From assembly GCA_028023455.1 (NCBI GenBank), contig JAQFVV010000204.1, positions 699,501 through 763,500 on the forward strand: a stretch of DNA of 64,000 nucleotides, in the 5' to 3' direction. The position numbers and the translations under genes were made by a program. The stretch is from Epiperipatus broadwayi (taxonomy: Eukaryota; Onychophora; Udeonychophora; Euonychophora; Peripatidae). Of this stretch, positions 37,086-51,828 are shown piece by piece (within the stretch, counting starts at the first letter, position 1; the number at the start of each line of letters is the position of its first letter). The notes under the pieces were generated by a model. That model was not told the origin of the DNA, made no database searches, and saw nothing but the letters and a program-made list of their open reading frames with translations.

Positions 37086-39487
37086 TTATTTTATATAACA
37101 TTATTTATATATTGTAATTATGTTTTTAAAACATGAAAGCTTTTTTATTGTAATATATAGATGAGTACTATAAATTACCCATTGCTATTCAGCTATATTA
37201 TAAATATTTTGTACATTTATTTACATAGTGATTTAAATCATAATTTTTATTTTATAATTCCTGAGAGAATCTTCCATCCTGTTGACCTTTACAATTCCAT
37301 TTTTCCTCTATTTGCTATTTTTAATATATATGTGGTAAATTAGCAGCTATAGTATTTCTCATTTATTATATGATAAACAAAGTGTTAAGTCAATTCATTT
37401 CACATGTGTTTGCTAAAATAATTCACCAAAACTTACCATGTTATTTCTACAATTTGATAAGTCAGAAAAATAATAACTCTTAATTTATTTTAATGCTATA
37501 AATTCATATATTATAATCAATATAAAGTGCAACTAAACACATTTAAAAAATAAATCATGGTAAACATATAAAATAAATATACAAACTCCCATCATGTACT
37601 ATTTTATATTATATCCCATACTTACTGCATTTTCACAATACATTTTTGCTTATTATGCATATTACTTTCTTTATTAATTCTTCTGTGACCAAAAAAAGTA
37701 AACTTGGTTTTTATTTTTAATAAATAAGTCATTCTTTATAATTCGAATATTAAATTTATAAATAAAAAATAATTTTAAATGTATTATATTTGCAAATAAA
37801 TAAAGAGAATAATAAACTGAAACAAATATTCATTGCAACAAATTTCATTTTATTACTTCAGGCAAAAAAAGTATTTTTTAATTAATAAAACATATTAAAC
37901 AATTATATAATTAAAAATGATGCATATTTTTATTAAAAATACTTTCAAATAGTTAAAATTTAAAAAATTTAAAAATTCATGATACCTATGTATTAACCTG
38001 TCTCCCAAGCTTTTAATTATACAGTTTTACAGACATACAAGTATTTGTTTGTTTGTTTGTTTTTTTCAGTTTTATTTTACCAAATATGTGTTAGTTATTA
38101 AGGATAAAAAATTTATAAATCAATTATAAATTCCATTCAGAATTTAATTTTTAAAATTTACATTATAACATGTAAAAGCTAACAACATATTTTGAACATT
38201 GTTGTAGTTTGGTTTCATTCAGTATCTCTATTTTGATCATTACCATTTTAATAAAATGATGAAAGTTTGGAATATTGACAGAACAGTATGTAGTGGAATA
38301 TTTCCAAATGTATGGGATCCTGCCTTCATAATAAACTCTCTTAATGAGCATGATATGACACTTTATGTTTCTTATAAGTACATGTGCTTTTAGCTACAGT
38401 ACAGAACAGAGTAAGTATAGTATTTATATCATGAAGAAAATGTGATTACAGTAAATAATTTTTTTGTTTGTAATGTGACATTGAGAGAAAAAACAGATGC
38501 TATAGTACCATATTTACATTTAGTTTTGATTAGCATATATCTAGTTTGATATCACATAGTTTATGCTAATTCCACCATTAATAAATGCAAAATGACAACA
38601 TTTTAAACTGGCTACATTTCTCACATTTATTTATATAATATTAAATCTTTTGTTTAATTTACATTAAATCTTAAAAAATAGGTCACTTACATTTTTCACA
38701 TTTATTTCAATACTATTAAAATATTTTGTTTAATTTACATTAATTTACATTAAATCTTTTAAAAAATTGTTAAAGTAACCATTTAAAAAAGACTCAGTAC
38801 ATCTTGTTCTTTTTATAAAATCATTCATTCACATATAAAATATATGTTTTAATAATGCTTTGTATCTTATTAATTTCTAATTTAGTGTGCATGTCTAAAC
38901 AAAATATTAACTTTACCTCAAGTTTATCTGTTTACTATTAATTCAAAATGTGTTACAAAATTGCACAATTTCTTTAAAATTACACCGTAATAGGCCACAT
39001 ATTAATAATATTGGAATTTTGAGAATTGTTCATTTAATTTTAAATAATGTCATATCTGTAATAAGCTAATTAACTTTTTAAATTGTACTTATTATTATAT
39101 TTAGACTGGTCACCCATACATTTCAATGATTACATATTTACATTTACATAAAGTAGTGTTGTTATCACTAATATTATAATAAATCACTTATAATGGATGT
39201 TTCACTTTATGGTTATTTTCAAGTACATAATGAAATTGTTTCATATAAAATATATAACTTTTGCTGAATAGACAAAAAGCATCTAACAAGTTTAATGTCT
39301 TTGGTTTAAATTATGGTGATCATTAAAATTCAAATAAATAATGATACAACTGTCTTTAAGTAGCCTATTTCAGAGCAAAATCCTTTCCTATTACTTTTTA
39401 TAAAAGAATTGTTTTTAAAAAAGATAATATTTACTTTCTCCATCACAGTCAAGTGTCAGTTTTGAGCATTTTAAATCATTTTATTCT
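37086..39487. other. AT-rich stretch with one short duplication
   Basis: A ~75-bp tandem duplication lies at about 38,618-38,765 (cacatttattt, attaaat.ttttgtttaattt, acattaaatctt). No gene was identified on either strand. Confidence 0.5.
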
Positions 39488-41270
<1,783 letters not shown>

Positions 41271-42517
41271 TGTTTTGCATTTTATCTTTTTTTTAAAGTT
41301 GAAATGGTTTTATTTGATTGCAAATAGTTCCAGTAAATAAATATATCACTTTAGTTTTCACTTCGTTATATATGTAATACTTTTTCCTATGTATGTGTGT
41401 ATGGTTGAGGAAATGGATTATTCCTCTCATCTTCTATCTGTTTTATTATGTGGTATTTGTACACTTCATTTAGCATATTCACATACATATAAAAATATTA
41501 TATATATGCACTAGGTATTTTAGATGTATATGTATATGTTTTTATATATTGATTTAAAATTAATAGGCGGATGAAAAGTATAAAACTACTAATGATTAAA
41601 AAAATTTTTATTGGTATTTTCGTTTTCTATTTTACAAAATTAATATAAATTTATTATTCACAAACATATAAAAGAAAAAAAAATGAAGATAGCGGACGAT
41701 CCTTTTATTCCTAATATATATATATAATTTTGTTTCTGAAACAACTACACACACAAAATGTTATGTTGCGTTAGTATATTTTTCATTTATTTTTGGCATT
41801 CGATTCCATCTGCTACCACTAACCATCTTGTAAAGAAAACACGTTTTTATTAATTTTCAATCAATTGTCTTTTCTTTATTTTGGAAAAAGAAAACATGTT
41901 TATCACCTGTTTTTATAAAAAAAAATAAAACTATGCATTAATAAATTATGAAGCCAAAATGTAATATAAAATTAATAATAAAAAAAGGATTTATCATTGT
42001 TAAGGTAAAATTTAAAAAGTAAATATCAATAAAATTAAAAATTGCTAAAAGCAAAAGAAGTAAATAATTAGGATTTTATACAATTTGCTGCATAAGCATT
42101 TTAAAATAGTTCAAAAGAAAGATTAGTTTATAAACAAATTATAAAATAAAGTTTTGTATATTTAATTATTTTAAAAATGTAAATTTGTTTTGTAATTAAC
42201 ACAAAATTAATCTGATTAAACTTAACAATTGTGTATTCATTTTATTTTATCTTGATGCAAATATTTTGCACTGAGATTATATGAGTGTTAAAAAATAATC
42301 AGAATTTTTATATTTTAAAATGAAATCTAGTACAAATAATTATTAGCAAATGGTATTTTATCTATTTTATTAATATGTAGATAAAATCTTATTATAAATA
42401 TATAAAAAAGTGATTCATACTGAATCAAATTTAAATTAAAAAGGTTAAATAGTAATGTGTTTTGTATCATTTAACATAGCTGTAGAGTGAGTGAAGGATT
42501 CTAAAAATTCCTGGATC
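41271..42517. other. AT-rich stretch between the two trinucleotide arrays
   Basis: No gene, RNA or strong repeat was identified. Confidence 0.55.
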
Positions 42518-42662
<145 letters not shown>

Positions 42663-43610
42663 CTACACATAACAATAATTGTAAAATCACTTCATGTATT
42701 TTACCACTTAAATGTTTTAAATTCATTTAAATAATGAGAAGTAATAAAATATAATTGTAAACTTTACATAATTTTTTACTCTATGCCATAATTGTTATTT
42801 AACTAACCACCTTTTTTAGATTTAATAATAATTTTTTAACATTATTTGAATTATTTAAATAGGACTTTAAAAAGTTTTATCTGATGATGTTATCCAATAA
42901 ATTGTGCCTAAATAAGTCATTTGAAGATATTTATGTTTAATAATCAAGTCTTTATTCTATTTTTATGTTATCTCTCCAGGTTACATTGTTCAGCCTTTAA
43001 ACCAATATTTAGATAATATCCATTTTTGGTGATCATACTTCATGCTTAGTTTGATGAAGGAAAATATATTTTTTAATATAAATGTTTCTTTTAAAATTAG
43101 TTATTTCGAAATATAGAGAAGACATGAAATTTGAGTTACTGTTCACAGTTGATAGTCATTTGCACATTTGTGTTGCGGTTCTTTTGCAAAAATCTACTAT
43201 AAATTACGGATTTTATACAAAAATCTACTATATATTTCATAATGTTTTTAATGAATCACTTTAATTTGTCAATTGTATTTGATTTTTTTATTAATATTTA
43301 CATTATAGCATAAACTTAATTCTATATAAACTTTAAATTTCGTTTTTTGGCTTTTAATATTATTCAAAGAGAACATTTTACATTATGATCATATGATTCA
43401 ATTTAAATATCAAATATATGTGGACAATTTAATAAATTAAATATAGAGTATCCATTGACTTAAAAGTGTTGCAAAATAAATAATCTTAACATAATTGACT
43501 TTTGGGGTAATCAATTTCATATTTAAGAGAATAAAAAGATTTTTTCATTGTTCCAAAAAAATATTTCTAAAAATATTTTGCTTTTATCACCAAATACATT
43601 TTTATTATCA
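42663..43610. other. AT-rich stretch, no recognised gene
   Basis: Only a small local duplication (aaaaatctactata at about 43,190 and 43,219) is seen. Confidence 0.5.
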
Positions 43611-43624
43611 AGTCATCATCATTA

Positions 43625-44020
43625 TCAATCCACTGCTGAATGAAGGTTTCTCCAAATTCAATCCATTTTCTCCGATCTTTAGCTTCTCTTCTCCACATCA
43701 CCCCTACACACTTTCTTATGTCATCCATCCATCTCACATGTAGTCTCTTTTGTGTCTTACAATCTCTTGGAATTCAGCTTAAGATTTTGATTGTCCATCT
43801 ATTATCATTTCTTCTAGCAATATGTCCAGCCCAACTCCACTTCAGTCTTTTAATTTTTTCAATGAGGTCAGTAACACATGTTGTTCTCTTACCCATATAT
43901 TGTGTTTTCAATCTCTTTTTGTTACTCCCAACATGCATCTCTCCATACTTCTTTGATTGGTCTAAAGTCTCTGTATTGCTCTTCTATTAAGTATCCAAGT
44001 CTCAGATCCATAAATAAAAA
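43625..44020 (-). pseudogene. RTE ORF2 C-terminal block
   Basis: On the minus strand the reading is AGHIARRNDNRWTIKILS, one stop, IPRDCKTQKR, then HVRWMDDIRKCVGVMWRREA and KDRRKWIEFGETFIQQWIDN. The GHIAR..D.RWT, RW.DDI.K and WR..A.DR..W...GE...Q.W motifs are those of the end of RTE-clade ORF2. It follows the RT piece in order, after a frame change near 44,020. Confidence 0.85.
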
Positions 44021-44686
44021 CTAGTAAAACACATTTATTAAAAACCTTCCTTTCAAACACATAAGCATATTTCCTTTTAGTTTCAAGTTATTTCTACCAA
44101 GAGTACTCCAACCAAGTTTAATTCTATGATTAATTTTATTCATTATGTTTACATCTGTATTAATAATCTGACCAAGGTATTTGTAACTGTTAACTTCTAA
44201 GTCATCATAATGAATCTTTATTTTCATATTTTGAGAAAATCCATTAAACATTACTTTAGTCTTTTTAACATTTGTCTTTAGTCCTACTTTCCTACTTTCA
44301 TCTGATAACTCCTGAAAAATTTCTTGCAGCTCTAAAGCATTATTTGCAAAAACAACTACATTGTCTGCAAAATCTAAATGACTTAAATAATCTCCATTTA
44401 TTTTCATTCCTTTAGATTCCCATTTTAATCCCCAAAGTACTTCTTGCATCACTGCTGTAAAAAGTTTTGGAGATATGGAGTCACACTGTCTTACATCCTT
44501 CTCAATATTGATTTTCCTAGTATCATTGTGTAATCTAATTGTTGCTGTTGCATTTTTATAAATATGATTTAAAATATGACAATACCCTGGATCTATACAT
44601 TGATCATTCAATGCTTTAATCACTGAAGAAATGTTTACAGAATCAAATGCCTTTTCATAGTCTAGAAATCCAAAGCATAATGGCAA
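44021..44686 (-). pseudogene. RTE reverse transcriptase domain, catalytic site altered
   Basis: A 221-codon frame. Motif A is FGFLDYEKAFDSVN with its Asp intact. The following block is VRQCDSISPKLFTAVMQEVL, where the family normally has RQGD (Gly changed to Cys). Motif C is LDFADNVVVFAN in place of the usual FADD, so one of the two catalytic aspartates is Asn. The thumb-like KYLGQII and INHRIKLGWSTLGRNN segments follow. The enzyme would be inactive even if the frame were whole. The frame is open for a length close to that expected of this segment, so decay is moderate. Confidence 0.88.
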
Positions 44687-44992
44687 CTCACATTCATTTG
44701 TCCTTTCTATAACTTCTCTTAATACCTGGATATGATTTACTGTACTAAAACCACTTTAAATCCAGCTTGTTCTCTTGGTTGGTGGAAATCCAATGTTCTC
44801 TGTAGATGAGTTGTAATTATCTTGGTAAATTAGTTTATATAAAACTGATAAAAGGCTGATAGGTCTGTAATTTCTAATATCTTCTTTATCACTTTTTAAA
44901 TATTAATATTAATATTGCATTCTTCTAATCATCTGCTACATCTTTATCATTTAGATTTTTGGTATATAACTATGCTAAAAATATTTATTTCT

Positions 44993-45184
44993 TCACCTGT
45001 TTTTTTTTAATGTATCAATTATAATTTTATCATTACCTGGGGCCTTTCCTTTCTTCATACATTTAATTCCATGTCTCACTTCTTCATTTAAAATTCTGGA
45101 CAATTCAGAAGATGTAATAGATATAGGAGGTACTTGTTCTTTATTACTATATAATTTTTGATAAAAGTCTTTTAACCATTTCAT
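44993..45184 (-). pseudogene. RTE RT N-terminal fragment
   Basis: A 63-codon frame, MKWLKDFYQKLYSNKEQVPP, then ILNEEVRHGIKCMKKGKAPG with NDKIIIDTLKK. This is the conserved E...A...MK.GKAPG.D block found ahead of motif A in RTE and related LINEs. A stop and indels (44,700-44,990) separate it from the main RT frame. Confidence 0.8.
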
Positions 45185-45534
45185 GATGTCATCTCTCTTT
45201 TTAGTAATAATTTTATCTTTTTTTTTATTGCAGATATAAATTTCCTACTAATACCAAAATGTTGTTTTACACTCTTGAGACTTTTATTCTCTTGTATAGC
45301 TTTCCTTGTTAGTTCACAGTTATACTTTCTTATATAATTTTCAATTCTTTTCTGCGCCATTTTACAAAATTCGAGATATTCAATCCTTTTTAATGCATCA
45401 TTTTTGTATATCTTCATATTCCTTCTTTTCTTCATAAATTCTCTAGTCTCAATAGAAATTTTATTGGTCAATTGCTTCTTTTTTCTACCATCTATCTTTG
45501 TTGCAGTTTTTAAAAGTGTATCAGTTATTTTCAT
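45181..45534 (-). pseudogene. RTE linker between endonuclease and RT
   Basis: A 117-codon Lys/Arg-rich frame: KKKQLTNKISIETREFMKKR, ALKRIEYLEFCKMAQKRI and AIQENKSLKSVKQHFGIS. The words KLS..T..LM..RR, Y..L.K..RK.IR and I...KSLK correspond to the variable basic linker in RTE ORF2. It joins the RT N-terminal piece almost without a gap. Confidence 0.75.
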
Positions 45535-45613
45535 TCAAATCTGCATCATGTTCAAAATCTGCCAATACTTGAAACCAATTTGTAAGTTCTAATTTAAATT
45601 CATTAGAATGTTT

Positions 45614-45960
45614 CTAAAGAGTATGAATATTAACTGTAAATATTGTTTTTCTTAATAATTTTTGCCTCTCACGTTTTGCATTAACACATATCTTACATCT
45701 TACTAATCGATGATCACTTCCTGTGTTAAATTTATTAAGAACATTACAATCTTGAAATATGTATTTTCTGTTAGTCAAAATATAATCCAATTCTGCTGTA
45801 TCTTCATTGGGATGCTTCCATGTCCATTTCCTTTTAACATTTGTCTCAAAAAAAGAATTCATAATATAAAGTTGTTGCTTTTTCTACAAATTCCACAAGT
45901 CTATTTCCTCTCTCATTTCTCTATGAACTTATCAAGCCCAAAACTGTAACTGTTATGACA
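45614..45960 (-). pseudogene. RTE endonuclease domain, C-terminal half
   Basis: The 82-codon frame at 45,614-45,862 has KWTWKHPNEDTAELDYILTN, FNTGSDHRLVRCKI and downstream basic residues. The D-Y-I and S-D-H-R motifs are the last catalytic blocks of the APE-type endonuclease, both intact. Upstream, after a frame change, NERGNRLVEFVEKATTLYY continues the domain to about 45,925. The first half (with the N and E catalytic residues) is missing. Confidence 0.85.
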
Positions 45961-45963
45961 TAT

Positions 45964-46008
<45 letters not shown>

Positions 46009-46019
46009 CTTATATATCT

Positions 46020-46057
<38 letters not shown>

Positions 46058-48375
46058 TTCTATCTATCTAAACTTACAAAAGATAAAATGTATTTATATC
46101 TGAGACTTTTCTATTATATATGTGCATATTTCAAAGAAATATACATGAAAATCAAAGAGGCAATTTTTTGATCCCAAAATATATTTAAAATAAACAATTA
46201 ATCCTATATTTTTTTTATGTAAACATCATCCCTTTTCTCTTTATATTACAATGTTATAATATCTAACAGTAATTTAATATAGCCACGCAAAAGAAAATAT
46301 TTATGTATGTGAATTTAATATCACAGGGTAAATATCAAAATGCCACAGCGAATTTAATATATGTGACCCAAAATCAATTATCAATGTCAATCTTATAAAG
46401 AAAATGCACGAAAACTAAATTTAAAAAAAAAAATGTACATTTTATTGACATTTAAGTGATTTTCTATTATTATTATTATTATTAATGATAAACATTTCAA
46501 AGTATTAAAGAAAAATTAAAAAAAATCCAAAGTGATATTAAACTTGTTTTTCTATAAGCTGACAAAAAAATCTTAACTACGGTTATATAAAAGAGAATAA
46601 TAATTGTTTTCTAATAAAATGAATAACTAATTTGGAATATAGTTTTATATGTATTTCAAAGGTAAAAATTTTGATTTCTAACAATAGATTAAACTTATTT
46701 ACTTATACAAAATAATATGTAGGGAGCTTCTGAACAAGCTAATTTAGTATCACACATAATGGCATATATTTAATAAAGTGTCAAAATCAAATAATATATT
46801 GCTGAGTGTATTTATGTACATTCTCATTTAACATAGAATAAGGGAAATTTTATCATCTCTTACATAAAAAAATGAAATAGCTATACAATGAAAGGAATTT
46901 TCATCTCTCAAATAATACAAGTTTATAAGAGGAATTTACCATCTCATACAAATAATATATATTACCACATATGACAATGCCAAGTATATATTAGTCACTA
47001 TTCAAATTATTTGTGGAATAAATTAAATTTGCTAACTCCTTACTTCTAGTATTTGTATCTCTATTGACTCACTGAATATCAATACAATTCATTTTATTTT
47101 GGACCAATGTGTTTATAAGATTTAAAATTTATAACAATAATTTTTTTTAATAATCATTATATAAACTTTAATAATTATAACCATTTACCACCAAAATATT
47201 ATATGGGATGATTGCAAACATGTATTACATATAAAACAAAAAAAATATTTTAAATATCATCTTTGCTATTTTAAAAGAATGCTTATTTGGGAGATCTATG
47301 GTAAAAAAATTCATAGCAACAATTTATAATAAAATTTTTAATGGAAATTATTTATTTTCTTTTACGCTAAAGTCCTGAATTCAAAGTTATTTTTCAAAGA
47401 TTACTTAAGAAAGTTCATCTTTATTAAATTTTTAAAAGGTCTAGATAAAATCTATTGTTCCCAAAACTTGTATAGATGAATACACATGGACAATTCTTGG
47501 AAATATTGATAAACTTAATTGGTTTATGCAATAATATTCTCTCTCTGGATATTTTTAAAATGTAGCTTATTCAATGCTTAAATTTAGAAAGGGCAGAATT
47601 TCTTTTGTTAAATATATTTTTTATTTTATTAAGGATTTTGTTTTATTTTAATGTTATGTCATGGAGACTTAGCAATAATGTAGACAAGTGAAATAGAGGC
47701 TTCACAAGCTCTGTCAGACTATCATTATCTAGCAATCTATCATGGTTAATAAATTTACTATTATTGCCGTTTCTTAAAACTATATTAAAAGAAAACAATC
47801 TAAGTGGATTGAAAGTTTTTTATCAAGTATTAAGGTTCATTTTCTTTTCTTAAAGGTAAACAACCCCTCTTACTGCAAAATTAATGATATCTGTAATTAT
47901 TATGGTTTTCTCATAAAAAGCACACCATGCTAAAATTTTCCATTGTCCATTTTGCATATATGCTCACACACCTTGAACATTCATTTTTGAACACCTTGCA
48001 TTCAACTATTTCTAAAAGTAACCTTTACTATTATCAAAAAATAATAAAATTTAATATAAATAATTAATGTTTTTATATAATTTTATTAAGTTTAAAATCT
48101 TATATCTCCTTTATTCTTTTAAATATATATCAACAGACATATATTCTTTAACACATACTAAAATTAAAATGATTGCCTATAATATTTCAATTTTTTTAAA
48201 AATAACTTTTTCACTTAAACATGAATAAAAGATTTGATCTTAATTTTCTAAAAAAAAATGAAGTTTAAAATGAAAAACAAATTTATATGTGAAACAAATA
48301 GACACAACAGATTTTTATTTATAAACTGATACTTTAGACTACAACTATATATGATGAAAATATTAAAATATCTAT
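45921..48375 (+). repeat. Long direct repeat, copy A (~2.45 kb)
   Basis: Collinear with copy B at 50,824-53,150. Shared landmarks in order: ctatgaact.atcaagcc; aaaagataaaatgtattt; ttattgatccc.aaatata; atgttataatatcta; gaatatagttttatatgta; aataatatgtaggg.gcttctg; ataatattct.cctctggata; gccatggagaca; tgtcagactatc; ctttagac.acaactatata. Identity is about 80-85% by eye. Copy A has extra (AT)n blocks at 45,970-46,057. No coding frame is seen. The first ~45 bases in copy A continue into the LINE endonuclease sequence. Confidence 0.8.
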
Positions 48376-48937
48376 ATTTTTAAATATCATATATATCTTT
48401 TTATTTTTAATTCACAGTGAGAGATACCTATTACATTCCTTCCCCCTTATGAAAATTTAAAAAAAAATTATTATGTCAATGAAATGAATAATAATGGAAT
48501 CTAATAAAGAATATTATTTTATAGGATTAAAACATCTCAATACAACAAGTAAGTTATTTTAAGTATTCACTTAATTATATTATTTTCTGTATCCTTTCTC
48601 ATTTATAAGGAACAAATATATTTCTCAAAACAAAAGAGCAGTAAATTAGATCATAATAATATTGTGGACATTAACAAACATAGCCACTTTAACTAAGCTT
48701 ATGTATAATCAAATTTTATCTTGGCCAGCTTGTATGGAACAATATATCAAATAAAAACAATTATATCATTTTAATTCCAAATGATGAAATAGACATCAGT
48801 CTTTCAGAATTATCATATCCCTTTCTATTAGCTACAATCTTAAATTTAAACAGGTAATTGTTGAAAAAGATAAAGGCTATTAATATAAATATTGACACGT
48901 CCAACTTTATTCTTATCACATATATATAAAACAAATC

Positions 48938-49134
48938 AACTATAATATTTAAACAGCATTAAACTGTTGCACATGCACTTTAGATTTTAAATATAAAATG
49001 AATGAATACTAACACTTCAACAAACACATGATAAAGTCTATCATGTGGTTATTGAAGTGTTAGTATTCATTCATTTTATATTTAAAATCTAAAGTGCATG
49101 TGCAACAGTTTAATGCTGTTTAAATATTATAGTT
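48938..49134. mobile_element. MITE, ~197 bp, near-perfect hairpin
   Basis: The arms of about 82 bases (48,938-49,019 and 49,053-49,134) are almost exact reverse complements, containing gcacatgcactttagatttt and aatgaatgaatactaacac. The ~30-base loop has its own short hairpin (catgata...tatcatg). It shares arm sequence with the element at 60,877-61,066, which makes them one family. Confidence 0.9.
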
Positions 49135-49391
49135 TATAAAAAACATTGTGCTATATAAAATAATTGACTTATTTAAAACAAATCAAAACTATTATGTGAA
49201 TTATACAAAAACTGAATGACACATTCAACTTCAAGATTACTTAAAAATACAGATTCCTGATACCAAACAAAATTATTATTTCAAACAACTGATGTTAATT
49301 CTCTACTTTATTTATGCCTCAACATCATATTCTCCTAAAATTTCATTTGAACAGGATATTTATAAAATAAGTCACTAAGATCAGACAAGTG

Positions 49392-49589
49392 TCATAAATT
49401 TCTACTAACACATTCATTCCCTAATTTACCTAAAAACAGATTCTTTGTACCAAATGAATCCCTATCACCTTCTTCACCATAAGCCACATATTCTTGACTA
49501 TAGCCATTTCTACTAACCCATTTTAATGTATTTTGATAAATTATATTTTTGAAATCTACATCATTATAAATTAAACACATTACATTCAT
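49392..49589 (-). pseudogene. Short hypothetical frame in the repeat interior
   Basis: 65 codons: MNVMCLIYNDVDFKNIIYQN, then LKWVSRNGYSQEYVAYGEEG and RDSFGTKNLFLGKLGNECV. Amino acid use is ordinary, unlike chance frames nearby, so it may be a real coding remnant of the mobile unit. No family is recognised. Confidence 0.3.
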
Positions 49590-49869
49590 CCTACCACATT
49601 AGCTACAGAATGCAAAGAACTAAATCTGATAAAATAATGATTTTTTACAGTTGTATATCTTGATATAGCAATCCCTTATATTTAAATCCTTACAATATGT
49701 ATTACTCACAAACTCTTTATAAAGGTTTAACTCATGTAATAGACCAAATTTTCATCAGTCTTTCTCCCATAAAAACTAGAATCGATATATTCTTAACTAT
49801 CAGCTATACATATTTTATCAGTATACCTTGAGCTCATCATGGCACTCTGTTCAAAACAAAATCTATCTA

Positions 49870-50172
49870 TTACCACTGTTTTTTTTCCATACTTAAAGAA
49901 CTCTCAATCTTAAAAATGTTATCTCTGCTGAACTGTTGCTTTATTAAAAAAACCTTAGTAACTAAAAAACTTTCAATTTCCGAATTAACATTCTCAAATT
50001 CAATTTTTTTTTCATTCAAAGCAACTTTTTCTTTATTAATTATTGAAGAATTGTCCATCTCAAAATCATTACTTATACTAACTTTTGGTTTTGAATAATC
50101 TATACTATTTTCAACCAAAATTTCACCAACCATATAGTCATTAACTCCAGAGTTATTAACATTTACATCCAC
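49870..50172 (-). pseudogene. Acidic hypothetical frame in the repeat interior
   Basis: 100 codons: MDVNVNNSGVNDYMVGEILV, later DYSKPKVSISNDFEMDNSSI and NEKKIEFENVNSEIESFLVT. It is acidic and Asn/Ser-rich, without zinc, protease or polymerase motifs. It lies upstream of the 65-codon frame on the same strand, so the two may be parts of one broken gene of the unit bounded by the direct repeats. Function unknown. Confidence 0.3.
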
Positions 50173-50823
50173 TACTTTTATTCCATCATCACTATTTTTA
50201 CTGGGATTTAGTTTTTGCTACATCAATATTTTTATCATTTTTTTATTCTTTCTGTCAATATCATAAATATCTCTGTTATTGAATTTCCATATGTCCTAAT
50301 AATACTATCCTACTTTTCTACATCATCATCTAGAATCTAACTTATACTACCATTTTCCATTGTACCTAAGATAATTAAATATCTCTAATAAAATAAATGA
50401 TTATAAATCACTATATGTACCTATAAATACAGTATTAGTCCAGAACTTGTTACATCTTCTGTTGCTGCCTAAAAAGAGAAGCATCTAATAAAAGCACACA
50501 CAAAAATGTGCCTATATTTGATAGTTAATCATTTCCGATGAATAAAATTTTATCCAAGTAAACTTTCCTTTATTATATGATATATATTTTGCTTTTATAC
50601 TAAATTTTACAAAATTACTACACCAAATCTAAAGGCATTATTATCGCAAAATATTATTATTAGAATAAGATGGTTTAAATCACTTATCAGGTCACATAAA
50701 AAGTAATAAAAATGCAACTATAACTATATAAAATGCTTAAAGCCATCATATCTGGGTATCAAAACTGTACCATACTTATAAAAATAATGGGAAAGTGAGA
50801 TTATTATTTTTATTTAATATTTT

Positions 50824-51744
50824 CTATGAACTGATCAAGCCAAAAACTACAACTATAGATAGTATATCAATAATAATAAATCTCTCACTTCTGTCTAGCT
50901 AAACTTATAAAAGATAAAATGTATTTTTATGTAAGACTCTTCTATTACATATGTGCCTATTTCAAAGAACTATACGTAGAATCAAAGGGGCATTTTATTG
51001 ATCCCGAAATATATTTAAAATAAGTAAAGAAATAATTCTAAAGTTTTATTCTATGTAAACATCATCCTTTCCTTTTTATATTACAATGTTATAATATCTA
51101 ATGGTAATTTAATATAACTGGCAAAAGAAAATATTAGTGTATGCTTATTTAATATCTGAGTAAATATCAAAATGCCATAGCAAATCTAATACATATGACC
51201 AAAATCAATGATAAATGTCAACCTTATAAAGAAAATGCATGAAAACCACATTTGATAAAAATATATATATACATTGTATGAACATTAATAACAAACATTA
51301 CTACAACTTTTCAAAGTATTAAAGAAAAATAATAAAAAATCCAAAATTATATTGAGTATTGTTTTCTATAAGCTAGTAAAAAGATCTTAACTAGGGTTAT
51401 ATAAAAGAGTATAATAATTATTTGGTAATAAAATAAATAACTAATTTGGAATATAGTTTTATATGTACTTCACAGGTAATTTTTTTCCTAACAACACATC
51501 AAACTTATCTATATATACAAAATAATATGTAGGGGCTTCTGAACAAGCTAACTTAGGATCAGAAGTAATTATGTGTTTAATTAAGTGGCAAAAGCAAAAT
51601 AAACATATTATTGCAGGTATTCTGTACATTCTCCTTTAACATAGCATAAATTTTATCATCTCTTACATAAAAAGTGAAATAAACACACAATGATTTAGAG
51701 GAATTTGCCCCTTTGAGATAAAACAAGTTTGTCATAAAAGGAAT

Positions 51745-51828
<84 letters not shown>

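Larger units (their letters stand above)
43611..45960 (-). mobile_element. RTE-type LINE, 5'-truncated and degenerate
   Basis: On the minus strand the element reads 5' to 3' from about 45,960 to 43,611: a partial endonuclease domain, a Lys/Arg-rich linker, an RT domain and the C-terminal block typical of RTE ORF2, then a short ATC/GAT-repeat tail (tcatcatcatt at 43,613). Domain order and the endonuclease-to-RT wording match RTE-clade non-LTR retrotransposons. The endonuclease N-terminal half and any 5' UTR are missing; homology stops near 45,960, next to an (AT)n tract. Several stops and frameshifts separate the pieces. Two further 3' fragments of this family lie at 36,973 and 30,351, all in the same orientation. 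Confidence 0.88.
48376..50823. other. Interior between the two long direct repeats
   Basis: About 2.45 kb. Next to copy A the minus strand carries a purine tract (cataagggggaagg, plus-strand cttcccccttatg at 48,440), which would be placed like the polypurine tract of an LTR element on the minus strand. A MITE at 48,938-49,134 is nested inside. Two short minus-strand frames follow. No RT, integrase or protease is recognisable and no clear tRNA-complementary primer site was found, so the LTR reading remains a guess. Confidence 0.4.

Noticed and set aside
43495-43990. Two plus-strand frames of 82 and 116 codons
   Set aside because: Antisense to the C-terminal block of the RTE LINE, whose minus-strand motifs are clear. 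The frames at 45,404 and 45,710 are antisense for the same reason.
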